Assembly (NCBI GenBank): GCA_026261815.1
Contig: JAMPIT010000682.1
Location: forward strand, 1,994,001-2,058,000
DNA: 64,000 nt
Direction of reading: 5' to 3'
Source of the DNA: Monarcha castaneiventris obscurior
Lineage: Eukaryota > Chordata > Aves > Passeriformes > Monarchidae
Position 1 is the first letter of the stretch, and every line of letters starts with the position of its first letter. Of the stretch, positions 13,201-25,867 are shown in pieces. The notes beneath the pieces are model-generated. The model was not told the origin of the DNA. It ran no database searches and saw only the letters and a list, made by a program, of their open reading frames with translations. The position numbers and the translations under genes are program-made.

Positions 13201-14225
13201 ATCCTCTGTCTCCTTTGGACGTTTACCTATGCTGTCTGGTTCTCAACACTAAAGCTCAGTTGATAAAAAAAAGAATGCCTAATACACCAGTTTTTCCTAG
13301 AAAGAAAGGGAGACTCTCAAAGACAGGAGGCTCAACACCTGTCCCACCACCAGCATAAATGGCAAAAGTTGTGTTGAATGAACTAATGCATCTGCACAAC
13401 CCACCAAATTAGGAGTGTTTTTAAATAGCCTCTTGACTGAGAATTGATGTCTCATTATTCTAAAGTATATCACAGTGAGAGCTCTAGCAATACCAACTAG
13501 AATAACTCTCCAAATTGCAGAGACTGCAGCAGAGATTTCACAATAAAGTACTTTACATTTCAGACTTTTTAACAATTTCTGCTCTGAGTCTGAGGGGCGG
13601 CTCACCAGGTTTACAAAGGCACAGGCACGCTGTGCAGGACTGGAATGTCCTGCCTCAAGTGGATGCCACAAGGGCCAAGCAGCCAAATTCTTTCAGACTC
13701 AGTGATGAAATGTGGCCAGTGGTGAGAGATGAAAGTGATGCCTCAGTGACCTGGTTCCATATCTGACTGTGGCTGTCCTGTGGTGTGAAACAGGGCTTTT
13801 CTGTCCCATTTTCAGCAAGGGGATGAACAGAGGTAATGCCAGTTCCCCTCCAAATGCAGACGCAAGGAAAATTTGGAAGCTGTACTCAAAGGCAAAACCT
13901 GTTCAAAAAAGCAAAGCAGCCATAAGCAGAGGTACACCTAGAGCCTGGCAATAACTAGCATGCTTTTTCTTACCTTTCCTTTTAATAATCATGCTTAGAT
14001 GCTTAGCTTTTCCTAAAAACTTGCTTCCTCCACTTTTCTGCACACACACTAACCTTGCTTGCCTGCAGAATCTCATTCAGGATCGGATGTTTTAAGTTAG
14101 GGATAAGGTGGAATTTCTGCTTCAGAGAGCTCACATTTAATTACATGCTGAAGCAGAACATTACCTCAAAATGCTTCATTATAAAAAGTTGAATGAAAAT
14201 ATTTGGACTTTTTCTCAGTTTTCTG
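10260..14225. other. Unique non-coding sequence, no gene recognised
   Basis: The region contains short T-runs (about 10331-10358 and 10959-10970) and ordinary mixed sequence. The longest open frame (minus strand, 10414-10935, 173 codons) has no recognisable domain, and other frames overlap it on the opposite strand. I do not call it a gene. Confidence 0.55.
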
Positions 14226-14228
14226 TTC

Positions 14229-14251
14229 TTTTTTTTTTTTTTTTTTTTTTT
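14229..14251 (+). repeat. Poly(T) run of 23
   Basis: Twenty-three consecutive T were counted from the sequence. This is a homopolymer microsatellite or a decayed retroposon tail on the minus strand. No element body was identified. Confidence 0.85.
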
Positions 14252-15261
14252 GTCTTTGGAATGGCAGTGGGCTGGAGACACGAATCTGCTAATAATTTGA
14301 AACTGCAATTTGACAAATAAATGAACTTGCAAATGTTCCTGTAAATGTCTGAGTGGAGCTGATTTCAAGGCCTGGTCATGAAACATTCAGAGATTTAGGA
14401 CATCACAAGGACTGACAGAACTAGCTGTAATGCTGAGGAAAGAAGAAATGGTAGTAACAGCGTGACCTCAAGACACAGAGCAGACCCCAGAAAACCTCTT
14501 TGCCACCCAAAGAAACTGCAGAAAGGTCCCAGTGGCTATGCAGGTGCTTGCTGACCATCATATGTGTTGCCTTGGAGTTGTTTTGGCTTGTTGCCTTCAC
14601 AGCATGCTTCCCTGTCTCCTCCTGCCACCCTTTCCCACCACCTGGCAGGTGCTGGCAGCTCTTTCAGTGCCTCTTTCCAAACCATGGAGTGGCCTGGGGT
14701 TTCACATCCAGAAGGCTTCCCACCCCACCCTCATTTTGGAAAGGCCCCTTGGGCATCAATCACATTGTCACAGCAGCCTCAGTGGCTTGTGAAAGTCATG
14801 GAAGAGCTTACTTAGAGCAGGGCTGAGGTGAGCACTTTTCAAATCTAGGGACTAATTGTTTTTAAGTCCCCAGTGGAGCATGCTAAAGGAACTCCCAATG
14901 CTGTGTGATACCAACCCTAAGGAGTACTAATACAAGTCCAATTAAGGTCTGAACAAGGCTTTTGCCTGGCTTTGGCTCTAATCCTTTTTTCACCTTAGTG
15001 TACAGAGTTTGAATCTGGACAGAGGCCATGCTCCTGTGCTTTTTTGTCCAGTGTCCAATAGGCTCTGTTTTCATTATTTTCTCCAAATTACAGCCCTTGG
15101 GCTGCTTGGATACGCTCAGGTCCAGACATAGTTCATGTGGGCATGGCTGAAGGGCCATTCCACATTTTGGCAGTCGTGAGTAATCTCTCAAGAACCTCAG
15201 TAAACTCTGAGTAAAAGACATACCCAAAATGGGGCGGAAGTGAGTGATCAAGAAAAACGGT

Positions 15262-16012
15262 ACTGTGTGCTGCACTTGGGATGGGACAGACTGGGGAATG
15301 ATACACTGGACAGCAGTGATGTGGAAAGGGACCTAGGGGTCCTGGTTGATGGCCAGTTGGACATGAGCCAGTAGTGCCCTGGAGCCAGCAGGGACATCCC
15401 TGTCCTGGGAGCACCAGGCCCAGCATGGTCAGCCAGGCCAGGGAGGGATTGTCCTGCTCTGCTCTGGGCTGGGGTGGCCTCACCTGGAATATTGTGTGCA
15501 GTTCTGGGCCTCACAATGTAAAAATGACATTAAACTGTTAGAGAGTTTGAAAATGAGGGCCACAAAGATGGTGAAGGTCCCTAAAGAGAAGTCGCATGAG
15601 GGGTGGATGAGGGCACTTGGTCTGTTCAGCTGGAGAAGAGGAGACTGAGGGCAGACCTCACTGCAGCTCTGCAGCTTCCTCGTGAGGGGAAGAGGAGGGG
15701 CAGGCACTGATCTCTGCTCTGTGGTGACCAGTGACAGGACCTGAGGGAATGGCCTGAAGTTGTGTCATGGCAGTTAGGCTGGATATTAGGAAAAAATTTT
15801 TCCCCCAGAAGGTGTTTGGGCACTGGAACAGGCTCCCTCGGGAAGTGGTCACAGCATCAAGCCTGTCCTGAGTACAAGAAGTATTTGGACTATACTCTCA
15901 GGAGCACAGTGTGATTTTTGGGGTGGTCCTGTGCAGGGCCAGGAGTTGTACTTGATGATCCTTGTGTGTCCCTTTCAACTCAGGCAGCTCTATAACTCTA
16001 GGATTCTAAATC
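15262..16012 (+). mobile_element. CR1 LINE, 5'-truncated 3' half, sense
   Basis: The sequence follows the 3' part of avian CR1. It starts near 'gctgcacttggg', then gives 'gatgtggaaagggacctaggggtcc', then the segment equivalent to '..cacctggaatattgtgtgcagttctgggc'. It continues through 'ctgttcagctggagaagaggagactgaggg' and 'ggttaggctggatattaggaaaaa' to 'gcactggaacaggctccc'. It ends in the CR1 3' UTR: 'cttgatgatccttg..cctttcaactcaggc', followed by octamer-like 'ctctataactctaggattcta'. This covers the C-terminal part of ORF2 plus the 3' UTR. Frames are interrupted, so it is a dead copy. Truncation at the 5' side is typical of CR1 insertion by target-primed reverse transcription. Confidence 0.93.
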
Positions 16013-19000
16013 TCCTCATTCATAGGTAATTCTGTCCTGTTCACTGGCAATTTTTTATTGAGAAGGAACTGTCAAGTTCCTTGCCACTGTCAAAACTGAG
16101 AAGAATAAGAGTAAAACGGCAGCAGGAGAGAATTTTGGGGTGTCCCAAAGACCTAAAGGGTAGAAACGTGCTCACCATCACAAAAAATCTGATGTCATTA
16201 CTTTTGAGTCAAATTTGTGGAAAGCCAGAGAGGTTGCCTTACCAAGCAGCAACTGCTGAAGTGCTTTCTTGGTCACTGGCTACAGAGGAAACCCAAACCT
16301 CTGGAAAACAGGAGGAGCAGCAAGCGGGACCAAACCCACATTTTCAGAGGTTAATGAGCTTCCTACAAGAGTGCAGCACTTCTTCCACAGCAAGCATCTT
16401 CATATTCTGATGTATCCCCTTCTGTAATTATTGTTTCACCCTTTTTATCTCTACAGACCCCTCATAGAGTGACATTTAAAAATTCTACTCAAAATACATG
16501 TGCAAGTCACAAAGAATGCCAGCAATTTCATCACACTGTCACTGCCCAAGGTCTAGCTATAGTGCAGACACGATTCTTAAAACTCCCAACTAAGTCAGCT
16601 GTTCCAAAGGCAGGACACATTCCCTCCAAGCCCTAACTGGTTGCTAGGTACTGCAAGTCAGCGGTTGGCTTCCTGCCTTCCTCTTAAGCCATCTACCGTC
16701 AAAACATGTCAGAATGGAGGAATATCAATTGTTGTCTGATAAACAGAAGATTTTTTTTCCTTAACCTTTCCTGTGGGTCATCTCCTTTGCATCAGTTCCT
16801 CACTGTGCTGCTATCAAACACATGTTGGATGACACTTCCTAAGTGGAGGGATCCTAAATGGAAAAGTGGAGCTTAATCACTTTTGAAGAAACCTGTCAAA
16901 CTAAAAGAGGCACCCCAGAAGTCCCTGCCCTGCGTTGTTTTGGAGGAGGCAAAACCTGTTGCACATGTGCCCGGTGTTGCTCCTTCAAGTATGCGTGGAA
17001 ACAGCAGCAGCTGAAGTTTATCACAACAATTATCGTTACTAATTAATGATCACACTCCTGACAGCAACGGAGAGACCAGAGCAATATCCTATACATATGG
17101 TACAAGGTTAGTCAGTGCATCAGTGCTTCCCCCATGTCACTGGGTCACCCAGAAAGAGGACATCATTGGCCTAGAAATCCAGGAACATTCTCGCAGGAAC
17201 TGGGAGAGTAGTAGAGTGAGGGAAGAGATGCAAATTTAGAAATTACTTTTTTCCTAGGTACATGGTATTTGATATACACTAATCCTCGTTTCCAAGTTCT
17301 AGCAGGCACTTTGGTGGTAGTTTTACCAATGTCCTTATTATTTCAGGAAAAATGACCTTTTCTTTTTTTTTTATGTATCTGAAGAAGATGCCAGATAGGA
17401 TCAAATAATAGTTAAGAACTAAGTGGATGCTTCCAATTGGCTTCAGAAGTCTATAAATAATCAGATCTTTCAGAGAGTTGAAAATAGTTCAGTCATTATT
17501 GATAATACAAGGCTTACAGAAATGAACAATAGGACCTGTGGGCAGTAATAGCAAGGACTGACCCAACAAAAACTAAGCAGCAGAAATTGATAAAAAGTAA
17601 TATTACATCTTAGATGATGCTTTATGCCATCTGATTCAACTCCAGGCTCCATTTGTGAGCCAGATTTTATTCTGTAGGAGGTAAATTGGTTGAGTGGGCT
17701 AGGAAGGAATGGGAGAGATCAACAAGTTGAGCTCTAGCAGTTTCTATGAGAACTTCTGCAGAAGTACAGCGAGGTGTAGCAGGACTGTGAAGAGACTGAT
17801 GGAAATCCCTGCTGAAGGCACTAAATGCAGATTCAAGCACAGACAGTTTAGGCTCCAGCTCTGTCTCCCATATGTACTGGAGACCACACACAGCTGAGAT
17901 TTTCCCAATGCCCACAGAGAAAGAAGCTGGATAAGACATTGTGAGTAAAGAGTTTGGTACAAACACCACATTCCAGTTCCAGGCATGCCCTTTTGAACTT
18001 GTACAAACTTCTCAAAGGGTTTTAAAAATATATTTACCTGCTTTTTTTATTTTAACATATCTCATTTGATTTGTCCCTTGAAGTACAAACCTTCTTTAAC
18101 TGAGGATTTCAGGCCAATTCATGCAGGAAATCTGGCTTTCAGGTAGTTTTGAAAGGGACCAGTCAGCCTTGGTAGAGAAAAAAATGACCAAGAATTTGGT
18201 CAGCCTCCCTGATTACCTGTGTGGATTGATCCTGATAAGGTGGGGACAAAATGCCTGTGGCTTTGGCACAGGCTGGTAGTCTTGGTCTCAAAGCACCTCG
18301 TGAATCCAGGTCAACAAACGAGCCCTGGCACTGAAACAAGTCCAGCACAGTAGCTTCAGGGTGTAGTCATGAACAGTGACTGAACAAATGCACAAAGCAT
18401 TTTCCTTATTCCTTGATGGCATTGCACCTGGAGGAGGTTGTAGGAGAAAAAGGTGTCAAAAGCAGCCTGGAACATCCTTGGCCCACTCAACTGCATGGCT
18501 GGAGGAGGTTTTCAAGTCCCACAGCCCAAGGGGCTGATATGATCACAGTCACAGAGTGTTTTTGACTCCACAGGTGGAATTAGTGTGTTGCTATTTGCAG
18601 CTGAATCAGCTCAGGAAAGGTCTCAGCAAGAATCTGTAACAAAGGCTCAGTGTTGTGCCTCTGGACCCACACAAACATGCTTTAGGCCACGCTCACGTCT
18701 CGCACAGCAAAACCACTTGCTCATTTTACGCGTTTAGGTTCTTCCTTGGCATCTTTGCAGCCTGGAAGTCAGAAGGGAGCTGAAGATTTTTCCCCTCGAA
18801 AAACACCAAGCTGACTTGCCAATTCCCATGCCTGGCTGCCGTCTCCTCTGCCAGAAGAGATGAAAATACAAGGCCAGCCTATGCTTCACCGAAGGGCTGC
18901 TTGGTGAGATCCCACAACGGGGAATGGTCAGAGGTCTCATTTCATGGGACACTCGAGGTGTTGCCCTATAAACAGGGCAGCTTGCCTCTGCTCCACTCTA

Positions 19001-20279
19001 GCCTCTTAGACATTTCTGCTCTTTGAAAACAATGGCTGCAGGGGGAAAAACACAGTTCACCCCAACCAGTGTGATCAAAGCTGCACCAGGCTGAAGATCC
19101 ACGATGAGGTGCTGCAAAGACACTCATCTGTAAGTCAAAATATAGGTTTAAATCACTGCTGCTTTTTGCAAGTGCATTTGAAAGGAGAAATTCTATCATT
19201 TTTATTATTAATTTGCAAATTTTTTTTTCTCCAAAGGAGCTTCCCTAAATTTTTGTTTTCCTTGATATATGTTCACTCGTCAACAAAGCTGGTTCTTTTC
19301 CTGATACAACCGTTATTCCTCTTACACCTCAGGCTAGTGAGCATCTCATTTACTGTTTCCCTGACTCTTCCCATGCCGTAATTGGTGGTATCATAAAGGG
19401 TTATTACATTGTTTGCTCCTACCTCTTTCTTCTCAGCTTCTTAAAGACACACCCTACACTATGCAGTCCCCTCTCAGAGGTAAGCCTACTTTCTCCACTG
19501 CTGCAGATTGTAGATCCTATAACCTTATTCTTGGCAATCTTCATGTTTTAAACCACAGCCTCCATGTGGATTATTCCCAGATTAACCACACTGATTGCTC
19601 TCTTCTCTCCAATCTTAAAATGTGTCTCGGAACATTTCCTGAATATTCTGACATCACGTACAAATGGGTGTAGCCTCTTCCAAACCACCATTGACAATAC
19701 CCTCCCTTTTCAGGCCATGACAAATATCCATCCTTTGATTCTAGTTCTGCCTTAGAAACCCACCAATTTCCTTATTGTTTCATAGTTTTCTCCCCACCAG
19801 CCATAAGCATTTTAGCAGTGCTGTGGAACTCATTCCTGATTTTCCTCTCTTTCTTTTCCATTTTTTCCTTTTTATCGGTTAAGTTTTCAAGTGATTCTTT
19901 GTGGTTGGACTTTTCCTTTTGGTGGATCTAAAGCTTCTGAAACTGCTTCACTTGTACCAGGCTAGTCATGGTTTGCAAAACATGACTTGCTATTAGGTAA
20001 CCAAACATATCTGAATTTCCTGCACACATTTCAGTGCACTGTGATGGCAAACTGTATCCTTCTGCAACACATATGGAGGGTAAATACCCAATTCTTGTTA
20101 TATGTTCAAAAGCACTAAGGAGTTCAAAATCCTGGGAAAAACAAACATTCCCTGCCAAGAGATGGCAAGCACATGTAAACCTATGGAGAACAGACCATCC
20201 GAGTAGAGAAGGAAGAGCATGGAGAGCATGCTTCCCATAAGGCAGCTGAATAGCATCCCTGTGCTGTAGTTGCAATCAA
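16013..20279. other. Unique non-coding sequence, no gene recognised
   Basis: Mixed AT-rich DNA without recognisable exons or repeats. Around 18680-18735 several CpG dinucleotides cluster ('cacgctcacgtctcgcac' and 'ttacgcgttt'), which is unusual against the CpG-poor surroundings, but the patch is too short to interpret. Open frames here are short and mutually overlapping. Confidence 0.5.
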
Positions 20280-20960
20280 GTTCTATAATCGGGCCTACAG
20301 TTAATGAAATTCCTGTAGGAGACTGTCAGAAGATTTAATTTCGCTGTTTACTGAATTATCAGCGTGATAGTGAACCCTGTATGCCAGCACTTTGTGCCAA
20401 AGGAGGAAAATTGCCAATCCAGAGAATGGGATTCATCCAGGGGGAGGCCCCCTGCAACATGGAGGGGTCGGCTCTCATTATACCCACAGCTTGTTGGAGC
20501 GAACACATCCCTGGTGAAACACCTTTAAGTTGTATGAAATCATCATTCTCCTCTCCAAATTGAGACAATGAGTGAGGCTGGAGATAATGTGCAGCTACAA
20601 ATCAAGTGATGCTCCATGGGCCAGCAGATCAGGCTGCTCAGTAAGAAAATGCCACCGTGTACGTACAGAGCCCACAAGTTGTCTGCCGTGCAAGGGGAAT
20701 ATGGAAAATTAAAATGTAGGCAGTAAGGGGGAGACACGAAATAACTGCTCACATTTAATGAGAGACTGATAAAGCAGCATCCTTCTGGGAGGTGATAACG
20801 GCAGGACTGGGACTCATGATAGAGGCAAATTTAATCTAAACGTGCGTTGTGTTTTATTTTAACGCGTCCACCCAGCCTGATACTCTGGCAAAACACATGT
20901 TTTGGAAACCATGCAACCAACAATTCCCATTTGCTGTGCACCCACTGTTATCTACACCTT
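20280..20960. promoter_or_regulatory. CpG-retaining block, candidate conserved enhancer-like element
   Basis: This roughly 680-bp stretch is non-repetitive and keeps more than ten CpG dinucleotides, including 'gtgtacgtac' and 'aacgtgcgttg..aacgcgtcc' near 20838-20868. It also contains TAAT-type cores and a 'tttattttaacg' motif. CpG retention without a full CpG island, together with clustered homeodomain-like cores, is typical of long-constrained regulatory DNA in vertebrates. This is inference from texture. There is no TATA box or first exon to suggest a promoter. Confidence 0.35.
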
Positions 20961-23829
20961 TGCAAAGTGAATACAAAAACGCCAGGGTGTCAGGATGGCA
21001 GAGTTTTCCACTCTAATTTGTAAAGGCAGCTGATTAAAGAACCAAAAGTAATGCAGGATGCAGCGCTTAGACCACTGGGTTTTGTTCACCAGCTTGCTCT
21101 ATCTCATATTATAAATATGCAGATGTCTTGTTTATTTTTATTCTATTGACTAACTCTGTGGAAGACCAAACTTATTGTGGAGGTGAAGTTGAAATTTTGT
21201 TTAATAGGGAATATGTGTTTGGCTATGTAAAGAGAAATTTCACATAAAATAGCATGTTTAAATTTCATCTGAATGTTCACCCCAAAAGTATGGCAACTGA
21301 AATACAGTTCTCTATTTTTTTAAAAAGCCCAGAAAAATGGTGTACATCCTTTTTTATTATTGTGGCACTTTTTTCAATGCTGTCACAAAAAAGGAAAAAA
21401 AAAGAAATATTTATCCTAAAAAAAACCCAAAGCAACTCAAAGTGATAAATTGTCTTTATTCTACTGGAACTTCCTATTTGTGACCAAAAATACCAAATAA
21501 TGTTGGTTATAGAAACACAAAAGGAGATCTAGAGGACAGGTCAATATGTAGAACACTCAGTTTTCTCCAGTCAACTGTCTCCACTGTTATTCTTAGCAAA
21601 TACACCTTTGGGGGCCGGTAACAGTTAACACAGACAGAGAAGATCCATGATCTCAGCAAAGGGCAGGGTAGCACAGATGAGAAGTGGGCAGCATCTTTAT
21701 GGCAAATTGACTAGCTCTGAAGGATGGAAATGTTGTGTTACATCCCCAGGCTTCAGTTGTTCTGCTTAAGGAAGCTCGAGTTGGTTTTTATAGAGCACCG
21801 TGAGGCAAGACAAGCTCTCCCATATGGGCTCCAAATGTTTTATGTCAGCCCTGAAAGCACATTGCTCAATTATGATCTCAAATTAGTGATGATAATATCC
21901 AATAAGAAGTGACGCAATTCAGGCTTCCGAGGGATAGAGGAATTGAACAGGGCTTCAGCATGAGCAAGAGCATCAGTGGGGAGAGCAGGATCTTCCCTAC
22001 TTCTTTTAAAGCAGAGAGAAAAACACCATGTTTTCTGTTTGGTGTAGTAAGAGCTCTGCCACCTGCTTCAATGTATTTTAACCACTGAGCTTTTGCAACA
22101 GGGTATTTAATGTCAGTCTGACATGTCGCCTATCCCGGAGGACATCTATAAACATCCTTTCAAGAATTCTGTGCAGATAAGACATATGGAAATTTTCAGT
22201 GATAACAATACTTAAAAAAAGAAAAAAAAAAAAAAAGAAGATAGACTGTCTTCAGCAAGGAGCTCACCATGGACATGCTGTTTAGTTTCATGGTTTAATT
22301 CCTCTGTGAGACTCTGTAGTACATATCAAGAGTAAAATTTTACCTAACCTTTTTTTTACCTTACCATCTTCTAAGGTATCACTACTTACAGGTCTGCAGC
22401 CAATTGTTTTATCTATGGGTCTCATTCTCACTATTTTTTGAGGAAAAAATACAAAGTAAGAATAAAGTCACATTAGCTGAGGAGCACTGCTTTTAAGTCC
22501 AATGTTGCCCAGCTTTCAGACAAAGATGCTACAATGCTTTATAGCTATGGTTTTATTCCATATTTTGCAATTTCGTTGATGATATTTCTCTATTTAGTCC
22601 AATCTCTATATCGCATTTTCCACTATAAAATTATTTTCCCAAAGGTATTAGGATAATGAAAGCAAAGAAATTATAAACAAAAAAAGCTGAACAAAATTGC
22701 ACTGAAACTGACAATCAAGAGGGAAATAGGTTTGGTTTAGGGGTGAAGGAAAGGAGAGCTAGCCTGCAGCTGCAAGTGATATTCTAGGTACTTCAAATTT
22801 CTAGGAAATAATTCTATCTTTTGAAATCAAAATAAAATGAAATCATTATACAGCACCAATATCAGTAAGGTATCGCAGTACTTCATAGGAAATTAAATTG
22901 TGCAAGTCTTCTGTTCTGCTTTAGAAGGTCTAACTTCACTGCATTCAAAACTCCTTCAGGGGCTGGGACACTGGACAGAATGTGTAGAGCCTGGAAAACC
23001 TAATATTTTCATCACTAGTCTTAAATATAAAATAATACAGTTGCTTTTGGTGGGTTTGTTTGTTTGTTGGTTTGGTTTTTGACTCATGATATAAACTATT
23101 TGGTGTATAAAGCATTAATAAATAGGCCATCTTTTTCTATACTGGAGATGAACTTGCCATTGAGTTGCAGGCACATTTCTAAACGGACTCCTCCTCATCT
23201 GATTTAGATAACCTGGTGAAAGAAATACAGAAATTTAATGTCATAATTCTTTTGCTTGAGCAAATCTTTCAGTTACAGCTGTGCCTTCCATATCAAAGTG
23301 CTGTGCACAAATCCTTAGAACATTTTACCCTGTGTAGTTCAGCTAAATGATTTGTACAAGTGAAGTGTTTGCAATGGAAATTACTAATAATTAATCAGAA
23401 AAAAAAAAAAAAAGAAAACTGGGCTGAGTACTTTACCCATAGGATTAATTTTTGAGAGAGAGCTGATTTTGGGACAGCTGAATGTAAGCAGTCACATATG
23501 AGACAGTAAGAACGTGACTATCACACTGGAAGATCAAATGAGCATAAATGAAAGGGGGAAAACACATTTATATAGACACAGTTGCCAGTCATTTGATAAA
23601 CAGGCATTGAAGAAAATAAAAATTCAAATAATGTGAAAGGGGGCTAACCTTTCCCATGACTGGAAGAGAAAATAGGGCTGGGCAGAATCCTGTGAGGCTT
23701 TTTAACTCTCCTGCCTAACCTAAATCAGTATTTTAAACATACCTAAATAAGATAACGTCCAATTTCCAAGAAATGCCAACTCAACTTCTTAAAATGTGGT
23801 TCTGGGTTGTCCCTCACTGGAAGTTAACA
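20961..23829. other. AT-rich unique sequence with homopolymer tracts
   Basis: The region contains A-rich tracts at about 22214-22238 and 23399-23413, and a TTTG-type tract around 23055-23076. Part of it (about 21720-21960, with 'ctcaattatgatctcaaattagtgatgataat') has a conserved-element texture. No gene was recognised. Confidence 0.5.
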
Positions 23830-23925
23830 CCTGGTCTAGTGGAAGATGTCCTAGCCCATGGCAGGGGGGTTGGAACCAGATGATCTCCATGGTCCCTTTC
23901 AAACCAAACCATGCTATGATTCTAT
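23830..23925 (+). mobile_element. CR1 LINE 3'-terminal fragment, sense
   Basis: It contains the diagnostic CR1 tail: 'ctagtggaagatgtcctagcc', 'catggcaggggggttggaac', 'cagatgatctccatggtccc' and the terminal 'ccatgctatgattctat'. Only about the last 100 bases of the element are present, a very short 5'-truncated insertion. The terminal octamer-like repeat is intact enough to place the 3' end near 23922. Confidence 0.92.
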
Positions 23926-24335
23926 ATGGAATATGATCAAATCTGGGTCTGCCTGGCTCCTGCAGCTCTGAAGAAAGACAGCATTATTTTAAACCTAACA
24001 AACCAGTTGGAGATAAAGCTGCTCAAATGTCAGCTGACATGCCTCAGTATTGACAGGTTAGCTTAGACAGCAAGTTACTTGTGCTGAGCACTTTAAACAC
24101 CCAGTGGGAAAAATTCAAATTCCACGGCTTAACTCTTGGAATCACAGTCTGCTAGGGAATTGTTTCAGCTGAAAAATGGTGCTTTTTTTCAGTCTTAGCA
24201 GGTGTCCACAGCATTACAGACAGTATGATAATAGAGGCATAGACTCAGCAGGGACATGATCAGAAGCTAGGAGAGGTCAGAAAATGAACATAAGCAGAAA
24301 ACATCATGTTTAATCAAGAGAGAAAGTGCAACTCA

Positions 24336-24396
24336 AGGCAAAAAAAAAAAAGAAGAAAAAAAAAGAAGAAGAAGAAGGAGAAGTAGTAGTTGTGGC
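24336..24396 (+). repeat. A-rich / GAA microsatellite
   Basis: The + strand is an uninterrupted purine tract of A-runs changing to GAA repeats, then GGAG and GTAGTAGT. It resembles a degenerating A-rich tail evolving into a trinucleotide repeat. No attached retroposon body was recognised. Confidence 0.75.
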
Positions 24397-24539
24397 ACAT
24401 TCTTTAATATCAAAGAATCAGGACAGCCACGTGTAAGAAACTACAGGGCACAGCTTTTGTTTAAAATAGAGAGCACAGTGATTGTCAGGAGCTTTATGGC
24501 AGATCCTAGAAGAGGCAGGGTGGGAGCTGATTGAGGTTT

Positions 24540-24900
24540 ACATTGCTACCTAAACCTTTCCGAGTAGCCCAGAGACACTTAAGAGGAAATTTACAACAAC
24601 AAAAAGCTCCTCACAGAGCTCAACAACACAAACCTCATGTTTTGTCATGTCTTCACGGTCAGATTATCAATCCAGCAAGCAATCACCTGGCAATCAGATG
24701 GACCGATGAGCAGCACACTGGGCCATGCCATGTAAGACAGGATGTCTTTCTGCATTCATAAAGCATGGCTTCACCGTGCTAATATACTTGAAAGAGACAA
24801 TCTCGCTCTAATGAACTTTCAAGCTCAGCAGAAGCAAAACACCCATCCAAGAGTAAAATCCAAATTATGTACATATGCCAGGGAAAATTCCTTGCTGTCT
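24540..24900. promoter_or_regulatory. Motif-dense block, candidate conserved enhancer
   Basis: A dense cluster of recognisable binding-site cores lies in non-repetitive sequence. These are GATTATCAATC-type homeodomain/PBX-like at 24662-24672, an E-box CACCTG at 24684-24689, an E-box CAGATG at 24695-24700, and TAAT cores near 24780 and 24810. CpGs are retained ('ttcacggtc', 'gaccgatg', 'caccgtgc', 'ctcgctc'). No open frame, splice signal or repeat explains it. The enhancer reading is inference and needs alignment across birds. Confidence 0.35.
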
Positions 24901-25283
24901 TAACCAAGGAAGTTTCATCATGGTCTCCTTGAGGGAGGCATTTGCAAGGAGAAATTATTGTTAGTTCTCCATCTAAATATTTTGGTAGAACAGTTGAAGT
25001 AATGCTGAGAAGTCACCTACATTCCTTTATGGAGTCTAGATGGAGCAGACCACAATTGATTCAATGCACAGTGATAACATGAGCTTCTAAAAGCCCTAAG
25101 TCATGCAGTGAGTGGTAGGGCAGTTCCACATTGAGTTAATTTGATATTGAATAGCAAAGAACTTTTAACAGCAAAATTTCTTTCCAGAAGGCACCACGAA
25201 AAAAAATGCCTAAAGCACAGGGTGTTCTAAAAATTATTTTTATGTGCATATATAAGTATAATAATAATATATAAATAACATCA
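24901..25283. other. Unique AT-rich sequence next to the ATAAT array
   Basis: No feature was recognised. AT content rises towards the pentanucleotide array that follows. Confidence 0.5.
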
Positions 25284-25625
25284 TAATATAATATAATATA
25301 ATATAATAAATATAATATAATATAATATAATATAATATAATATAATATAATATAATATAATATAATATAATATAATATAATATAATATAATATAATATAA
25401 TATAATATAATATAATATAATATAATATAATATAATATAATATAATAATAATATAATATAATATAATATAATATAATATAATATAATATAATATAATATA
25501 ATATAATATAATATAATATAATATAATATAATATAATATAATATAATATAATATAATATAATATAATATAATATAATATAATATAATATAATATAATATA
25601 ATATAATATAATATAATATAATATA
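25284..25625 (+). repeat. ATAAT/TATAA pentanucleotide microsatellite, about 340 bp
   Basis: This is an almost pure tandem array of a 5-bp unit (about 68 units), read directly. Two small phase breaks divide it, near 25306-25312 (extra A's) and 25444-25449 (an 'ataata' triplet slip), leaving three blocks. The longest pure block runs to about 175 bp. The minus-strand open frame across it (Tyr-Ile-Leu-Tyr repeats) is a consequence of the 5-bp unit lacking stops in one frame and is not a gene. Array length in the assembly may not be exact. Confidence 0.97.
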
Positions 25626-25646
25626 TAAATACAGAGATATAGAGAG

Positions 25647-25724
25647 AGATTATATAGATTAGATATAGATACAGATTATATAGATTAGATATAGACACAG
25701 ATTATATAGATTAGATATAGATAT
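25647..25724 (+). repeat. Minisatellite, three tandem copies of a 26-bp unit
   Basis: Three consecutive 26-bp units lie at 25647-25672, 25673-25698 and 25699-25724. Each begins 'agattatatagattag' and they differ at only a few positions near the end. The array sits directly after the pentanucleotide array and a short GA tract, and probably grew out of the same slippage-prone DNA. Confidence 0.92.
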
Positions 25725-25867
25725 ATATAATGATTGGTCACGTATCATGACAATAGGTACACTGGAAAATCCTTTAAACTAGCTAATTCTATGAACTTCA
25801 AATTTGCCTGTAGAGCATCAAATTGTCTTCTTGTACTTAAAAAAAAAGAGGGCTTAAACTCTGTGAT

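Noticed and set aside
25240..25698. 152-codon minus-strand frame with Tyr-Ile-Leu repeats
   Set aside because: It is only the translation of the ATAAT pentanucleotide array, whose unit lacks stops in this frame.
25284..25724. Possible CRISPR-like array, given regular repeats
   Set aside because: Units are contiguous with no unique spacers. These are vertebrate micro- and minisatellites.
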